Of a stretch of DNA of 49,617 nt, positions 15,255 through 30,300 are shown in pieces. How positions within the stretch are numbered: position 1 is the stretch's first letter; each line of letters opens with the position of its first letter. The notes under the pieces are model-generated. The model had not been told where the DNA came from. It ran no database searches and worked only from the letters and a program-made list of their open reading frames with translations. The stretch spans positions 1 through 49,617 of the forward strand of contig JAPFFF010000114.1 of the NCBI GenBank assembly GCA_039105265.1, in the 5' to 3' direction. Origin of the DNA: Tritrichomonas musculus (Eukaryota; Parabasalia; Tritrichomonadida; Tritrichomonadidae). Position numbers and translations under genes: made by a program.

Positions 15255-18161
15255 GTTGCAGCTGAATCTGATGGTTCAATTGCAGTTGTAGTTTAATCTG
15301 ATGGTTCAATTGCAGTTGTAGTTTAATCTGATGGTTCAATTGCAGTTGTAGTTTAATCTGATGGTTCAATTGCAGTTGTAGTTTAATCTAATGGTTCAAT
15401 TTCAGTTGTAGCTTAATCTAATGGTTCAAATTGCAGTTGCAGCTGAATCTAATGGTTCAATTGAAGTTGTAGTTTAATCTGATGGTTCAATTGCAGTTGC
15501 AGCTGAATCTGATGGTTCAAATTGCAGTTGTAGCTGAATCTAATGGTTCAACTGCAGTTGTAGTTTAATCTGATGATTCAACTGCAGTTGTAGCTGAATC
15601 TGATGGTTCAATTGCAGTTGTAGTTTAATCTGATGGTTCAATTGCAGTTGTAGTTTAATCTAATGGTTCAAATTGCAGTTGTAGCTGAATCTGATGGTTC
15701 AAATTGCAGTTGTAGTTTAATCTGATGGTTCAATTGCAGTTGTAGTTTAATCTGATGGTTCAAATTGCAGTTGTAGCTGAATCTGATGGTTCAAATTGCA
15801 GTTGTAGTTTAATCTGATGGTTCAATTGCAGTTGCAGCTGAATCTGATGGTTCAAATTGCAGTTTTAGCTGAATCTAATGGTTCAACTGCAGTTGTAGTT
15901 TAATCTGATGATTCAACTGCAGTTGTAGTTTAATCTGATGGTTCAAATTGCAGTTGTAGTTTAATCTAATGGTTCAACTGCAGTTGTAGTTTAATCTGAT
16001 GATTCAAATTGCAGTTGTAGTTTAATCTGATGGTTCAAATTGCAGTTGCAGCTGAATCTGATGGTTCAATTGCAGTTGTAGTTTAATCTGATAGTTCAAT
16101 TGCAGTTGTAGTTTAATCTGATGGTTCAATTGCAGTTGTAGTTTAATCTAATGGTTCAATTTCAGTTGTAGCTTAATCTAATGGTTCAAATTGCAGTTGC
16201 AGCTGAATCTAATGGTTCAATTGAAGTTGTAGTTTAATCTGATGGTTCAATTGCAGTTGCAGCTGAATCTGATGGTTCAAATTGCAGTTTTAGCTGAATC
16301 TAATGGTTCAATTGAAGTTGTAGTTTAATCTGATGGTTCAATTGCAGTTGCAGCTGAATCTGATGGTTCAATTTCAGTTGTAGCTTAATCTAATGGTTCA
16401 AATTGCAGTTGCAGCTGAATCTAATGGTTCAATTGAAGTTGTAGTTTAATCTAATGGTTCAACTGCAGTTGTAGTTTAATCTGATGGTTCAATTTCAGTT
16501 GTAGCTTAATCTAATGGTTCAAATTGCAGTTGCAGCTGAATCTAATGGTTCAATTGAAGTTGTAGTTTAATCTGATGGTTCAACTGCAGTTGTAGTTTAA
16601 TCTGATGATTCAACTGCAGTTGTAGTTTAATCTGATGGTTCAAATTGCAGTTGTAGTTTAATCTGATGATTCAAATTGCAGTTGTAGTTTAATCTGATGG
16701 TTCAAATTGCAGTTGCAGCTGAATCTGATGGTTCAATTGCAGTTGTAGTTTAATCTGATAGTTCAATTGCAGTTGTAGTTTAATCTGATGGTTCAATTGC
16801 AGTTGTAGTTTAATCTAATGGTTCAATTTCAGTTGTAGCTTAATCTAATGGTTCAAATTGCAGTTGCAGCTGAATCTAATGGTTCAATTGAAGTTGTAGT
16901 TTAATCTGATGGTTCAATTGCAGTTGCAGCTGAATCTGATGGTTCAAATTGCAGTTGTAGCTGAATCTAATGGTTCAACTGCAGTTGTAGTTTAATCTGA
17001 TGATTCAACTGCAGTTGTAGTTTAATCTGATGGTTCAATTGCAGTTGTAGTTTAATCTGATGGTTCAAATTGCAGTTGTAGCTTAATCTGATGGTTCAAA
17101 TTGCAGTTGTAGTTTAATCTGATGGTTCAATTGCAGTTGTAGTTTAATCTAATGGTTCAACTGCAGTTGTAGTTTAATCTGATGGTTCAAATTGCAGTTG
17201 TAGCTGAATCTGATGGTTCAAATTGCAGTTGTAGTTTAATCTGATGGTTCAATTGCAGTTGCAGCTGAATCTGATGGTTCAAATTGCAGTTTTAGCTGAA
17301 TCTAATGGTTCAACTGCAGTTGTAGTTTAATCTGATGATTCAACTGCAGTTGTAGTTTAATCTGATGATTCAAATTGCAGTTGTAGTTTAATCTGATGGT
17401 TCAAATTGCAGTTGTAGCTTAATCTGATGGTTCAAATTGCAGTTACAGCTGAATCTAATGGTTCAAATTGCAGTTGTAGCTGAATCTGATGGTTCAAATT
17501 GCAGTTACAGCTGAATCTGATGGTTCAAATTGCAGTTGTAGCTGAATCTGATGGTTCAAATTGCAGTTGTAGTTTAATCTGATGGTTCAATTGCAGTTGT
17601 AGTTTAATCTGATGGTTCAAATTGCAGTTGTAGTTTAATCTGATGATTCAAATTGCAGTTGTAGTTTAATCTGATGGTTCAATTGCAGTTGTAGTTTAAT
17701 CTGATGGTTCAAATTGCAGTTGTAGTTTAATCTGATGGTTCAATTGCAGTTGTAGTTTAATCTAATGGTTCAAATTGCAGTTGTAGTTTAATCTGATGGT
17801 TCAAATTGCAGTTGTAGTTTAATCTGATGATTCAAATTGCAGTTGTAGTTTAATCTGATGGTTCAAATTGCAGTTGCAGCTGAATCTGATGGTTCAATTG
17901 CAGTTGTAGTTTAATCTGATAGTTCAATTGCAGTTGTAGTTTAATCTGATGGTTCAATTGCAGTTGTAGTTTAATCTAATGGTTCAATTTCAGTTGTAGC
18001 TTAATCTAATGGTTCAAATTGCAGTTGCAGCTGAATCTAATGGTTCAATTGAAGTTGTAGTTTAATCTGATGGTTCAATTGCAGTTGCAGCTGAATCTGA
18101 TGGTTCAAATTGCAGTTGCAGCTGAATCTGATGGTTCAATTGCAGTTGTAGTTTAATCTGA
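15255..18161 (-). repeat. Third, partial higher-order copy, left arm
   Basis: Matches about 9,082-11,988 with an offset of 6,173 bp; for example the GTTTTAGCTG landmark is at 10,114 and 16,287. The 1.3 kb between about 13,953 and 15,255 has a different unit mix, richer in GTAGCTGAATCTGATGG units, and explains the change of offset from 5,050 to 6,173. Confidence 0.75.
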
Positions 18162-18285
18162 GGTTGAAGAAATCTATCTAGGGAATCCCCCACTTTTTTT
18201 TTGAAAGGTTTATTTTGTAGCTATTCAAAAAGTTCTTAATACCAAATTCTAAGCCGAATCCAATCTTCAAATCAAATTTTGAGCC
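18162..18285. other. Unique spacer at the orientation switch of the array
   Basis: About 125 bp of non-repetitive sequence separating the two oppositely oriented arrays. The left array stops abruptly after ...TTTAATCTGA at 18,161, mid-unit. The spacer contains GGGAATCCCC, a run of nine T and an AT-rich stretch. It grades into the right array at about 18,284 through an atypical first unit with GATTCCACGAGAACTG. That CGAGAACTG form recurs only at the far right edge (45,960-46,425), so the spacer probably marks the true outer border of the right array. The stretch 18,222-18,285 is open in the frame that continues as the LQLN repeat register, but it has no start codon and no recognisable product. 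No function can be assigned. Confidence 0.7.
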
Positions 18286-18300
18286 GAAACAGATTCCACG

Positions 18301-21300
18301 AGAACTGCAATTGAATTATCAGATTAAACTACAACTGCAATTTGAATTATCAGATTAAACTACAACTGCAATTTGAATCATCAGATTAAACTACAACTGC
18401 AATTGAACCATTAGATTAAACTACAACTGCAATTTGAACCATTAGATTCAGCTGCAACTGCAATTTGAACCATCAGATTAAACTACAACTTCAATTGAAC
18501 CATTAGATTCAGCTACAACTGCAATTTGAACCATCAGATTCAGCTACAACTGCAATTTGAACCATCAGATTAAACTACAACTGCAATTTGAACCATCAGA
18601 TTAAACTACAACTGCAATTGAATTATCAGATTAAACTACAACTGCAATTTGAACCATCAGATTAAACTACAACTGCAATTTGAACCATCAGATTAAACTA
18701 CAACTGCAATTGAACCATTAGATTCAGCTGCAACTTCAATTGAACCATCAGATTCAGCTACAACTGCAATTGAACCATCAGATTCAGCTGCAACTGCAAT
18801 TGAACCATCAGATTAAACTACAACTGCAATTTGAACCATCAGATTCAGCTACAACTGCAATTTGAACCATCAGATTCAGCTACAACTGCAATTTGAACCA
18901 TCAGATTAAACTACAACTGCAATTGAACCATCAGATTAAACTACAACTGCAATTGAACCATCAGATTCAGCTACAACTGCAATTTGAACCATCAGATTCA
19001 GCTACAACTGCAATTTGAACCATCAGATTAAACTACAACTGCAATTTGAACCATCAGATTCAGCTACAACTGCAATTTGAACCATCAGATTCAGCTACAA
19101 CTGCAATTTGAACCATCAGATTCAGCTACAACTGCAATTTGAACCATCAGATTAAACTACAACTGCAATTGAACCATTAGATTCAGCTGCAACTTCAATT
19201 GAACCATCAGATTAAACTACAACTGCAATTGAACCATCAGATTCAGCTACAACTGCAATTGAACCATCAGATTAAACTACAACTGCAATTTGAACCATCA
19301 GATTCAGCTACAACTGCAATTGAACCATCAGATTAAACTACAACTGCAATTGAACCATCAGATTAAACTACAACTGCAATTGAATTATCAGATTAAACTA
19401 CAACTGCAATTTGAACCATCAGATTCAGCTACAACTGCAATTTGAACCATCAGATTAAACTACAACTGCAATTGAACCATTAGATTCAGCTGCAACTGCA
19501 ATTGAACCATTAGATTCAGCTGCAACTTCAATTGAACCATCAGATTAAACTACAACTGCAATTGAACCATCAGATTAAACTACAACTGCAATTGAACCAT
19601 TAGATTCAGCTGCAACTGCAATTTGAACCATCAGATTAAACTACAACTGCAATTGAACCATTAGATTCAGCTACAACTGCAATTTGAACCATTAGATTAA
19701 ACTACAACTGCAATTGAACCATCAGATTAAACTACAACTGCAATTGAATTATCAGATTAAACTACAACTGCAATTTGAACCATCAGATTCAGCTACAACT
19801 GCAATTTGAACCATCAGATTAAACTACAACTGCAATTGAACCATTAGATTCAGCTGCAACTTCAATTGAACCATCAGATTCAGCTACAACTGCAATTGAA
19901 CCATCAGATTAAACTACAACTGCAATTGAACCATCAGATTCAGCTGCAACTGCAATTGAACCATCAGATTAAACTACAACTGCAATTGAACCATTAGATT
20001 CAGCTGCAACTGCAATTTGAACCATCAGATTAAACTACAACTGCAATTTGAACCATTAGATTCAGCTACAACTGCAATTGAACCATCAGATTAAACTACA
20101 ACTGCAGTTGAATCATCAGATTAAACTACAACTGCAGTTGAACCATTAGATTCAGCTACAACTGCAATTTGAACCATCAGATTCAGCTGCAACTGCAATT
20201 GAACCATCAGATTAAACTACAACTTCAATTGAACCATTAGATTCAGCTGCAACTGCAATTTGAACCATTAGATTAAGCTACAACTGAAATTGAACCATTA
20301 GATTAAACTACAACTGCAATTGAACCATCAGATTAAACTACAACTGCAATTGAACTATCAGATTAAACTACAACTGCAATTGAACCATCAGATTCAGCTG
20401 CAACTGCAATTTGAACCATCAGATTAAACTACAACTGCAATTTGAATCATCAGATTAAACTACAACTGCAATTTGAACCATCAGATTAAACTACAACTGC
20501 AGTTGAACCATTAGATTCAGCTAAAACTGCAATTTGAACCATCAGATTCAGCTGCAACTGCAATTGAACCATCAGATTAAACTACAACTGCAATTTGAAC
20601 CATCAGATTAAACTACAACTGCAATTGAACCATCAGATTAAACTACAACTGCAATTTGAATCATCAGATTAAACTACAACTGCAATTTGAATCATCAGAT
20701 TAAACTACAACTGCAGTTGAATCATCAGATTAAACTACAACTGCAGTTGAACCATTAGATTCAGCTACAACTGCAATTTGAACCATCAGATTCAGCTGCA
20801 ACTGCAATTGAACCATCAGATTAAACTACAACTGCAATTTGAACCATCAGATTCAGCTACAACTGCAGTTGAATCATCAGATTAAACTACAACTGCAGTT
20901 GAACCATTAGATTCAGCTACAACTGCAATTTGAACCATCAGATTCAGCTGCAACTGCAATTGAACCATCAGATTAAACTACAACTTCAATTGAACCATTA
21001 GATTCAGCTGCAACTGCAATTTGAACCATTAGATTAAGCTACAACTGAAATTGAACCATTAGATTAAACTACAACTGCAATTGAACCATCAGATTAAACT
21101 ACAACTGCAATTGAACTATCAGATTAAACTACAACTGCAATTGAACCATCAGATTCAGCTGCAACTGCAATTTGAACCATCAGATTAAACTACAACTGCA
21201 ATTTGAATCATCAGATTAAACTACAACTGCAATTTGAACCATCAGATTAAACTACAACTGCAGTTGAATCATCAGATTAAACTACAACTGCAGTTGAACC

Positions 21301-24300
21301 ATTAGATTCAGCTAAAACTGCAATTTGAACCATCAGATTCAGCTGCAACTGCAATTGAACCATCAGATTAAACTACAACTGCAATTTGAACCATCAGATT
21401 AAACTACAACTGCAATTGAACCATCAGATTAAACTACAACTGCAATTTGAATCATCAGATTAAACTACAACTGCAATTTGAATCATCAGATTAAACTACA
21501 ACTGCAGTTGAATCATCAGATTAAACTACAACTGCAGTTGAACCATTAGATTCAGCTACAACTGCAATTTGAACCATCAGATTCAGCTGCAACTGCAATT
21601 GAACCATCAGATTAAACTACAACTGCAATTTGAACCATCAGATTCAGCTACAACTGCAGTTGAATCATCAGATTAAACTACAACTGCAGTTGAACCATTA
21701 GATTCAGCTACAACTGCAATTTGAACCATCAGATTCAGCTGCAACTGCAATTGAACCATCAGATTAAACTACAACTTCAATTGAACCATTAGATTCAGCT
21801 GCAACTGCAATTTGAACCATTAGATTAAGCTACAACTGAAATTGAACCATTAGATTAAACTACAACTGCAATTGAACCATCAGATTAAACTACAACTGCA
21901 ATTGAACTATCAGATTAAACTACAACTGCAATTGAACCATCAGATTCAGCTGCAACTGCAATTTGAACCATCAGATTAAACTACAACTGCAATTTGAATC
22001 ATCAGATTAAACTACAACTGCAATTTGAACCATCAGATTAAACTACAACTGCAGTTGAATCATCAGATTAAACTACAACTGCAGTTGAACCATTAGATTC
22101 AGCTAAAACTGCAATTTGAACCATCAGATTAAACTACAACTGCAATTGAACCATCAGATTCAGCTGCAACTGCAATTTGAACCATCAGATTCAGCTGCAA
22201 CTGCAATTGAACCATCAGATTAAACTACAACTTCAATTGAACCATTAGATTCAGCTGCAACTGCAATTTGAACCATTAGATTAAGCTACAACTGAAATTG
22301 AACCATTAGATTAAACTACAACTGCAATTGAACCATCAGATTAAACTACAACTGCAATTGAACTATCAGATTAAACTACAACTGCAATTGAACCATCAGA
22401 TTCAGCTGCAACTGCAATTTGAACCATCAGATTAAACTACAACTGCAATTTGAATCATCAGATTAAACTACAACTGCAATTTGAACCATCAGATTAAACT
22501 ACAACTGCAATTTGAACCATTAGATTAAACTACAACTGCAATTGAACCATCAGATTAAACTACAACTGCAATTTGAACCATCAGATTAAACTACAACTGC
22601 AATTGAACCATCAGATTAAACTACAACTGCAATTTGAATCATCAGATTAAACTACAACTGCAATTTGAACCATCAGATTAAACTACAACTGCAATTGAAC
22701 CATCAGATTAAACTACAACTGCAATTTGAACCATCAGATTCAGCTACAACTGCAATTTGAACCATCAGATTCAGCTGTAACTGCAATTTGAACCATCAGA
22801 TTCAGCTACAACTGCAATTTGAACCATTAGATTCAGCTGTAACTGCAATTTGAACCATCAGATTAAGCTACAACTGCAATTTGAACCATCAGATTAAACT
22901 ACAACTGCAATTTGAATCATCAGATTAAACTACAACTGCAGTTGAATCATCAGATTAAACTACAACTGCAGTTGAACCATTAGATTCAGCTAAAACTGCA
23001 ATTTGAACCATCAGATTCAGCTGCAACTGCAATTGAACCATCAGATTAAACTACAACTGCAATTTGAACCATCAGATTCAGCTACAACTGCAATTTGAAC
23101 CATCAGATTAAACTACAACTGCAGTTGAACCATTAGATTAAACTACAACTGCAATTGAACCATCAGATTAAACTACAACTGCAATTTGAACCATCAGATT
23201 AAGCTACAACTGCAATTTGAACCATCAGATTAAACTACAACTGCAATTGAACCATCAGATTAAACTACAACTGCAGTTGAATCATCAGATTAAACTACAA
23301 CTGCAGTTGAACCATTAGATTCAGCTACAACTGCAATTTGAACCATCAGATTCAGCTGCAACTGCAATTGAACCATCAGATTAAACTACAACTTCAATTG
23401 AACCATTAGATTCAGCTGCAACTGCAATTTGAACCATTAGATTAAGCTACAACTGAAATTGAACCATTAGATTAAACTACAACTGCAATTGAACCATCAG
23501 ATTAAACTACAACTGCAATTGAACTATCAGATTAAACTACAACTGCAATTGAACCATCAGATTCAGCTGCAACTGCAATTTGAACCATCAGATTAAACTA
23601 CAACTGCAATTTGAATCATCAGATTAAACTACAACTGCAATTTGAACCATCAGATTAAACTACAACTGCAGTTGAATCATCAGATTAAACTACAACTGCA
23701 GTTGAACCATCAGATTAAACTACAACTTCAATTGAACCATTAGATTCAGCTGCAACTGCAATTTGAACCATTAGATTAAGCTACAACTGAAATTGAACCA
23801 TCAGATTAAACTACAACTGCAGTTGAACCATTAGATTAAACTACAACTTCAATTGAACCATTAGATTCAGCTGCAACTGCAATTTGAACCATTAGATTAA
23901 GCTACAACTGAAATTGAACCATCAGATTCAGCTGCAACTGCAATTGAACCATCAGATTAAACTACAACTTCAATTGAACCATTAGATTCAGCTAAAACTG
24001 CAATTTGAACCATCAGATTCAGCTGCAACTGCAATTGAACCATCAGATTAAACTACAACTTCAATTGAACCATTAGATTCAGCTGCAACTGCAATTTGAA
24101 CCATTAGATTAAGCTACAACTGAAATTGAACCATTAGATTAAACTACAACTGCAATTGAACCATCAGATTAAACTACAACTGCAATTGAACTATCAGATT
24201 AAACTACAACTGCAATTGAACCATCAGATTCAGCTGCAACTGCAATTTGAACCATCAGATTAAACTACAACTGCAATTTGAATCATCAGATTAAACTACA

Positions 24301-27300
24301 ACTGCAGTTGAACCATTAGATTAAACTACAACTGCAATTTGAACCATCAGATTAAACTACAACTGCAGTTGAATCATCAGATTAAACTACAACTGCAGTT
24401 GAACCATTAGATTCAGCTAAAACTGCAATTTGAACCATCAGATTCAGCTGCAACTGCAATTGAACCATCAGATTAAACTACAACTGCAATTTGAACCATC
24501 AGATTCAGCTACAACTGCAATTTGAACCATCAGATTAAACTACAACTGCAATTGAACCATCAGATTAAACTACAACTGCAATTTGAACCATCAGATTCAG
24601 CTACAACTGCAATTTGAACCATTAGATTAAACTACAACTGCAATTGAACCATCAGATTAAACTACAACTGCAATTGAACCATCAGATTCAGCTACAACTG
24701 CAGTTGAATCATCAGATTAAACTACAACTGCAGTTGAACCATTAGATTCAGCTACAACTGCAATTTGAACCATCAGATTCAGCTGCAACTGCAATTGAAC
24801 CATCAGATTAAACTACAACTTCAATTGAACCATTAGATTCAGCTGCAACTGCAATTTGAACCATTAGATTAAGCTACAACTGAAATTGAACCATTAGATT
24901 AAACTACAACTGCAATTGAACCATCAGATTAAACTACAACTGCAATTGAACCATCAGATTAAACTACAACTGCAATTGAACCATCAGATTAAACTACAAC
25001 TGCAATTGAACCATCAGATTCAGCTGCAACTTCAATTGAACCATTAGATTCAGCTGCAACTGCAATTTGAACCATCAGATTAAACTACAACTGCAATTGA
25101 ACCATCAGATTAAACTACAACTGCAATTGAACCATCAGATTCAGCTACAACTGCAATTTGAACCATCAGATTCAGCTACAACTGCAATTTGAACCATCAG
25201 ATTAAACTACAACTGCAATTTGAACCATCAGATTCAGCTACAACTGCAATTTGAACCATCAGATTCAGCTACAACTGCAATTTGAACCATCAGATTCAGC
25301 TACAACTGCAATTTGAACCATCAGATTAAACTACAACTGCAATTGAACCATTAGATTCAGCTGCAACTTCAATTGAACCATCAGATTAAACTACAACTGC
25401 AATTGAACCATCAGATTCAGCTACAACTGCAATTGAACCATCAGATTAAACTACAACTGCAATTTGAACCATCAGATTCAGCTACAACTGCAATTGAACC
25501 ATCAGATTAAACTACAACTGCAATTGAACCATCAGATTAAACTACAACTGCAATTGAATTATCAGATTAAACTACAACTGCAATTTGAACCATCAGATTC
25601 AGCTACAACTGCAATTTGAACCATCAGATTAAACTACAACTGCAATTGAACCATTAGATTCAGCTGCAACTGCAATTGAACCATCAGATTAAACTACAAC
25701 TGCAATTGAACCATCAGATTCAGCTGCAACTGCAATTGAACCATCAGATTAAACTACAACTGCAATTGAACCATTAGATTCAGCTGCAACTGCAATTTGA
25801 ACCATCAGATTAAACTACAACTGCAATTGAACCATTAGATTCAGCTACAACTGCAATTTGAACCATTAGATTAAACTACAACTGCAATTGAACCATCAGA
25901 TTAAACTACAACTGCAATTGAATTATCAGATTAAACTACAACTGCAATTTGAACCATCAGATTCAGCTACAACTGCAATTTGAACCATCAGATTAAACTA
26001 CAACTGCAATTGAACCATTAGATTCAGCTGCAACTTCAATTGAACCATCAGATTCAGCTACAACTGCAATTGAACCATCAGATTAAACTACAACTGCAAT
26101 TGAACCATCAGATTCAGCTGCAACTGCAATTGAACCATCAGATTAAACTACAACTGCAATTGAACCATTAGATTCAGCTGCAACTGCAATTTGAACCATC
26201 AGATTAAACTACAACTGCAATTGAACCATTAGATTCAGCTACAACTGCAATTGAACCATCAGATTAAACTACAACTGCAGTTGAATCATCAGATTAAACT
26301 ACAACTGCAGTTGAACCATTAGATTCAGCTACAACTGCAATTTGAACCATCAGATTCAGCTGCAACTGCAATTGAACCATCAGATTAAACTACAACTTCA
26401 ATTGAACCATTAGATTCAGCTGCAACTGCAATTTGAACCATTAGATTAAGCTACAACTGAAATTGAACCATTAGATTAAACTACAACTGCAATTGAACCA
26501 TCAGATTAAACTACAACTGCAATTGAACTATCAGATTAAACTACAACTGCAATTGAACCATCAGATTCAGCTGCAACTGCAATTTGAACCATCAGATTAA
26601 ACTACAACTGCAATTTGAATCATCAGATTAAACTACAACTGCAATTTGAACCATCAGATTAAACTACAACTGCAGTTGAACCATTAGATTCAGCTAAAAC
26701 TGCAATTTGAACCATCAGATTCAGCTGCAACTGCAATTGAACCATCAGATTAAACTACAACTGCAATTTGAACCATCAGATTAAACTACAACTGCAATTG
26801 AACCATCAGATTAAACTACAACTGCAATTTGAATCATCAGATTAAACTACAACTGCAATTTGAATCATCAGATTAAACTACAACTGCAGTTGAATCATCA
26901 GATTAAACTACAACTGCAGTTGAACCATTAGATTCAGCTACAACTGCAATTTGAACCATCAGATTCAGCTGCAACTGCAATTGAACCATCAGATTAAACT
27001 ACAACTGCAATTTGAACCATCAGATTCAGCTACAACTGCAGTTGAATCATCAGATTAAACTACAACTGCAGTTGAACCATTAGATTCAGCTACAACTGCA
27101 ATTTGAACCATCAGATTCAGCTGCAACTGCAATTGAACCATCAGATTAAACTACAACTTCAATTGAACCATTAGATTCAGCTGCAACTGCAATTTGAACC
27201 ATTAGATTAAGCTACAACTGAAATTGAACCATTAGATTAAACTACAACTGCAATTGAACCATCAGATTAAACTACAACTGCAATTGAACTATCAGATTAA

Positions 27301-30300
27301 ACTACAACTGCAATTGAACCATCAGATTCAGCTGCAACTGCAATTTGAACCATCAGATTAAACTACAACTGCAATTTGAATCATCAGATTAAACTACAAC
27401 TGCAATTTGAACCATCAGATTAAACTACAACTGCAGTTGAATCATCAGATTAAACTACAACTGCAGTTGAACCATTAGATTCAGCTAAAACTGCAATTTG
27501 AACCATCAGATTCAGCTGCAACTGCAATTGAACCATCAGATTAAACTACAACTGCAATTTGAACCATCAGATTAAACTACAACTGCAATTGAACCATCAG
27601 ATTAAACTACAACTGCAATTTGAATCATCAGATTAAACTACAACTGCAATTTGAATCATCAGATTAAACTACAACTGCAGTTGAATCATCAGATTAAACT
27701 ACAACTGCAGTTGAACCATTAGATTCAGCTACAACTGCAATTTGAACCATCAGATTCAGCTGCAACTGCAATTGAACCATCAGATTAAACTACAACTGCA
27801 ATTTGAACCATCAGATTCAGCTACAACTGCAGTTGAATCATCAGATTAAACTACAACTGCAGTTGAACCATTAGATTCAGCTACAACTGCAATTTGAACC
27901 ATCAGATTCAGCTGCAACTGCAATTGAACCATCAGATTAAACTACAACTTCAATTGAACCATTAGATTCAGCTGCAACTGCAATTTGAACCATTAGATTA
28001 AGCTACAACTGAAATTGAACCATTAGATTAAACTACAACTGCAATTGAACCATCAGATTAAACTACAACTGCAATTGAACTATCAGATTAAACTACAACT
28101 GCAATTGAACCATCAGATTCAGCTGCAACTGCAATTTGAACCATCAGATTAAACTACAACTGCAATTTGAATCATCAGATTAAACTACAACTGCAATTTG
28201 AACCATCAGATTAAACTACAACTGCAGTTGAATCATCAGATTAAACTACAACTGCAGTTGAACCATTAGATTCAGCTAAAACTGCAATTTGAACCATCAG
28301 ATTAAACTACAACTGCAATTGAACCATCAGATTCAGCTGCAACTGCAATTTGAACCATCAGATTCAGCTGCAACTGCAATTGAACCATCAGATTAAACTA
28401 CAACTTCAATTGAACCATTAGATTCAGCTGCAACTGCAATTTGAACCATTAGATTAAGCTACAACTGAAATTGAACCATTAGATTAAACTACAACTGCAA
28501 TTGAACCATCAGATTAAACTACAACTGCAATTGAACTATCAGATTAAACTACAACTGCAATTGAACCATCAGATTCAGCTGCAACTGCAATTTGAACCAT
28601 CAGATTAAACTACAACTGCAATTTGAATCATCAGATTAAACTACAACTGCAATTTGAACCATCAGATTAAACTACAACTGCAATTTGAACCATTAGATTA
28701 AACTACAACTGCAATTGAACCATCAGATTAAACTACAACTGCAATTTGAACCATCAGATTAAACTACAACTGCAATTGAACCATCAGATTAAACTACAAC
28801 TGCAATTTGAAACATCAGATTAAACTACAACTGCAATTTGAACCATCAGATTAAACTACAACTGCAATTGAACCATCAGATTAAACTACAACTGCAATTT
28901 GAACCATCAGATTCAGCTACAACTGCAATTTGAACCATCAGATTCAGCTGTAACTGCAATTTGAACCATCAGATTCAGCTACAACTGCAATTTGAACCAT
29001 TAGATTCAGCTGTAACTGCAATTTGAACCATCAGATTAAGCTACAACTGCAATTTGAACCATCAGATTAAACTACAACTGCAATTTGAATCATCAGATTA
29101 AACTACAACTGCAGTTGAATCATCAGATTAAACTACAACTGCAGTTGAACCATTAGATTCAGCTAAAACTGCAATTTGAACCATCAGATTCAGCTGCAAC
29201 TGCAATTGAACCATCAGATTAAACTACAACTGCAATTTGAACCATCAGATTCAGCTACAACTGCAATTTGAACCATCAGATTAAACTACAACTGCAGTTG
29301 AACCATTAGATTAAACTACAACTGCAATTGAACCATCAGATTAAACTACAACTGCAATTTGAACCATCAGATTAAGCTACAACTGCAATTTGAACCATCA
29401 GATTAAACTACAACTGCAATTGAACCATCAGATTAAACTACAACTGCAGTTGAATCATCAGATTAAACTACAACTGCAGTTGAACCATTAGATTCAGCTA
29501 CAACTGCAATTTGAACCATCAGATTCAGCTGCAACTGCAATTGAACCATCAGATTAAACTACAACTTCAATTGAACCATTAGATTCAGCTGCAACTGCAA
29601 TTTGAACCATTAGATTAAGCTACAACTGAAATTGAACCATTAGATTAAACTACAACTGCAATTGAACCATCAGATTAAACTACAACTGCAATTGAACTAT
29701 CAGATTAAACTACAACTGCAATTGAACCATCAGATTCAGCTGCAACTGCAATTTGAACCATCAGATTAAACTACAACTGCAATTTGAATCATCAGATTAA
29801 ACTACAACTGCAATTTGAACCATCAGATTAAACTACAACTGCAGTTGAATCATCAGATTAAACTACAACTGCAGTTGAACCATCAGATTAAACTACAACT
29901 TCAATTGAACCATTAGATTCAGCTGCAACTGCAATTTGAACCATTAGATTAAGCTACAACTGAAATTGAACCATCAGATTAAACTACAACTGCAGTTGAA
30001 CCATTAGATTAAACTACAACTTCAATTGAACCATTAGATTCAGCTGCAACTGCAATTTGAACCATTAGATTAAGCTACAACTGAAATTGAACCATCAGAT
30101 TCAGCTGCAACTGCAATTGAACCATCAGATTAAACTACAACTTCAATTGAACCATTAGATTCAGCTAAAACTGCAATTTGAACCATCAGATTCAGCTGCA
30201 ACTGCAATTGAACCATCAGATTAAACTACAACTTCAATTGAACCATTAGATTCAGCTGCAACTGCAATTTGAACCATTAGATTAAGCTACAACTGAAATT

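Larger units (their letters stand above)
1..18161 (-). repeat. Minisatellite array, left block (30/31-bp unit)
   Basis: Uninterrupted head-to-tail array of roughly 600 units, beginning outside the window. Seen on the plus strand, each unit contains TTCAATTGCAGTTG or TTCAAATTGCAGTTG followed by TAGTTTAATCTGATGG, CAGCTGAATCTGATGG or close variants. Units with CAATTG are 30 bp and units with CAAATTG are 31 bp, and the two are mixed, so all frames are soon closed and no gene is supported. Variation is limited to a few alternative bases (CTGATGG/CTAATGG/CTGATGA/CTGATAG; GCAGTTG/GAAGTTG/TCAGTTG; GTAGTTT/GCAGCTG). The units are in opposite orientation to those right of 18,285. No promoter, RNA gene or inserted element was seen in this 18 kb. 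Confidence 0.98.
1..18161 (-). repeat. Left arm of giant inverted repeat
   Basis: Reverse complement of 22,124-40,284, with position x pairing to 40,285-x. Read by eye at many points. The window's first bases (AATCTGATGG) pair with CCATCAGATT ending at 40,284. The rare TTGTATCTTA near 112 and near 1,721 pairs with TAAGATACAA near 40,165 and 38,555. The unique GATGTTTCAAATTG near 11,470 pairs with the unique GAAACATCAG near 28,810. GATAATTCAATTG at 6,111 pairs with CAATTGAATTATC near 34,165. Pairing ends at 18,161, where the array ends. The arm continues beyond the left edge. Confidence 0.9.

Noticed and set aside
18181-18190. GGGAATCCCC as an NF-kB-type site
   Set aside because: Fits the consensus but occurs once, outside any gene context, and the likely host has no such pathway.
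18188-18225. Intron acceptor (T-rich tract, TTTATTTTGTAG, then open frame)
   Set aside because: No matching donor or exon, and the trichomonad acceptor consensus (ACTAACACACAG) is absent. Chance in AT-rich DNA.
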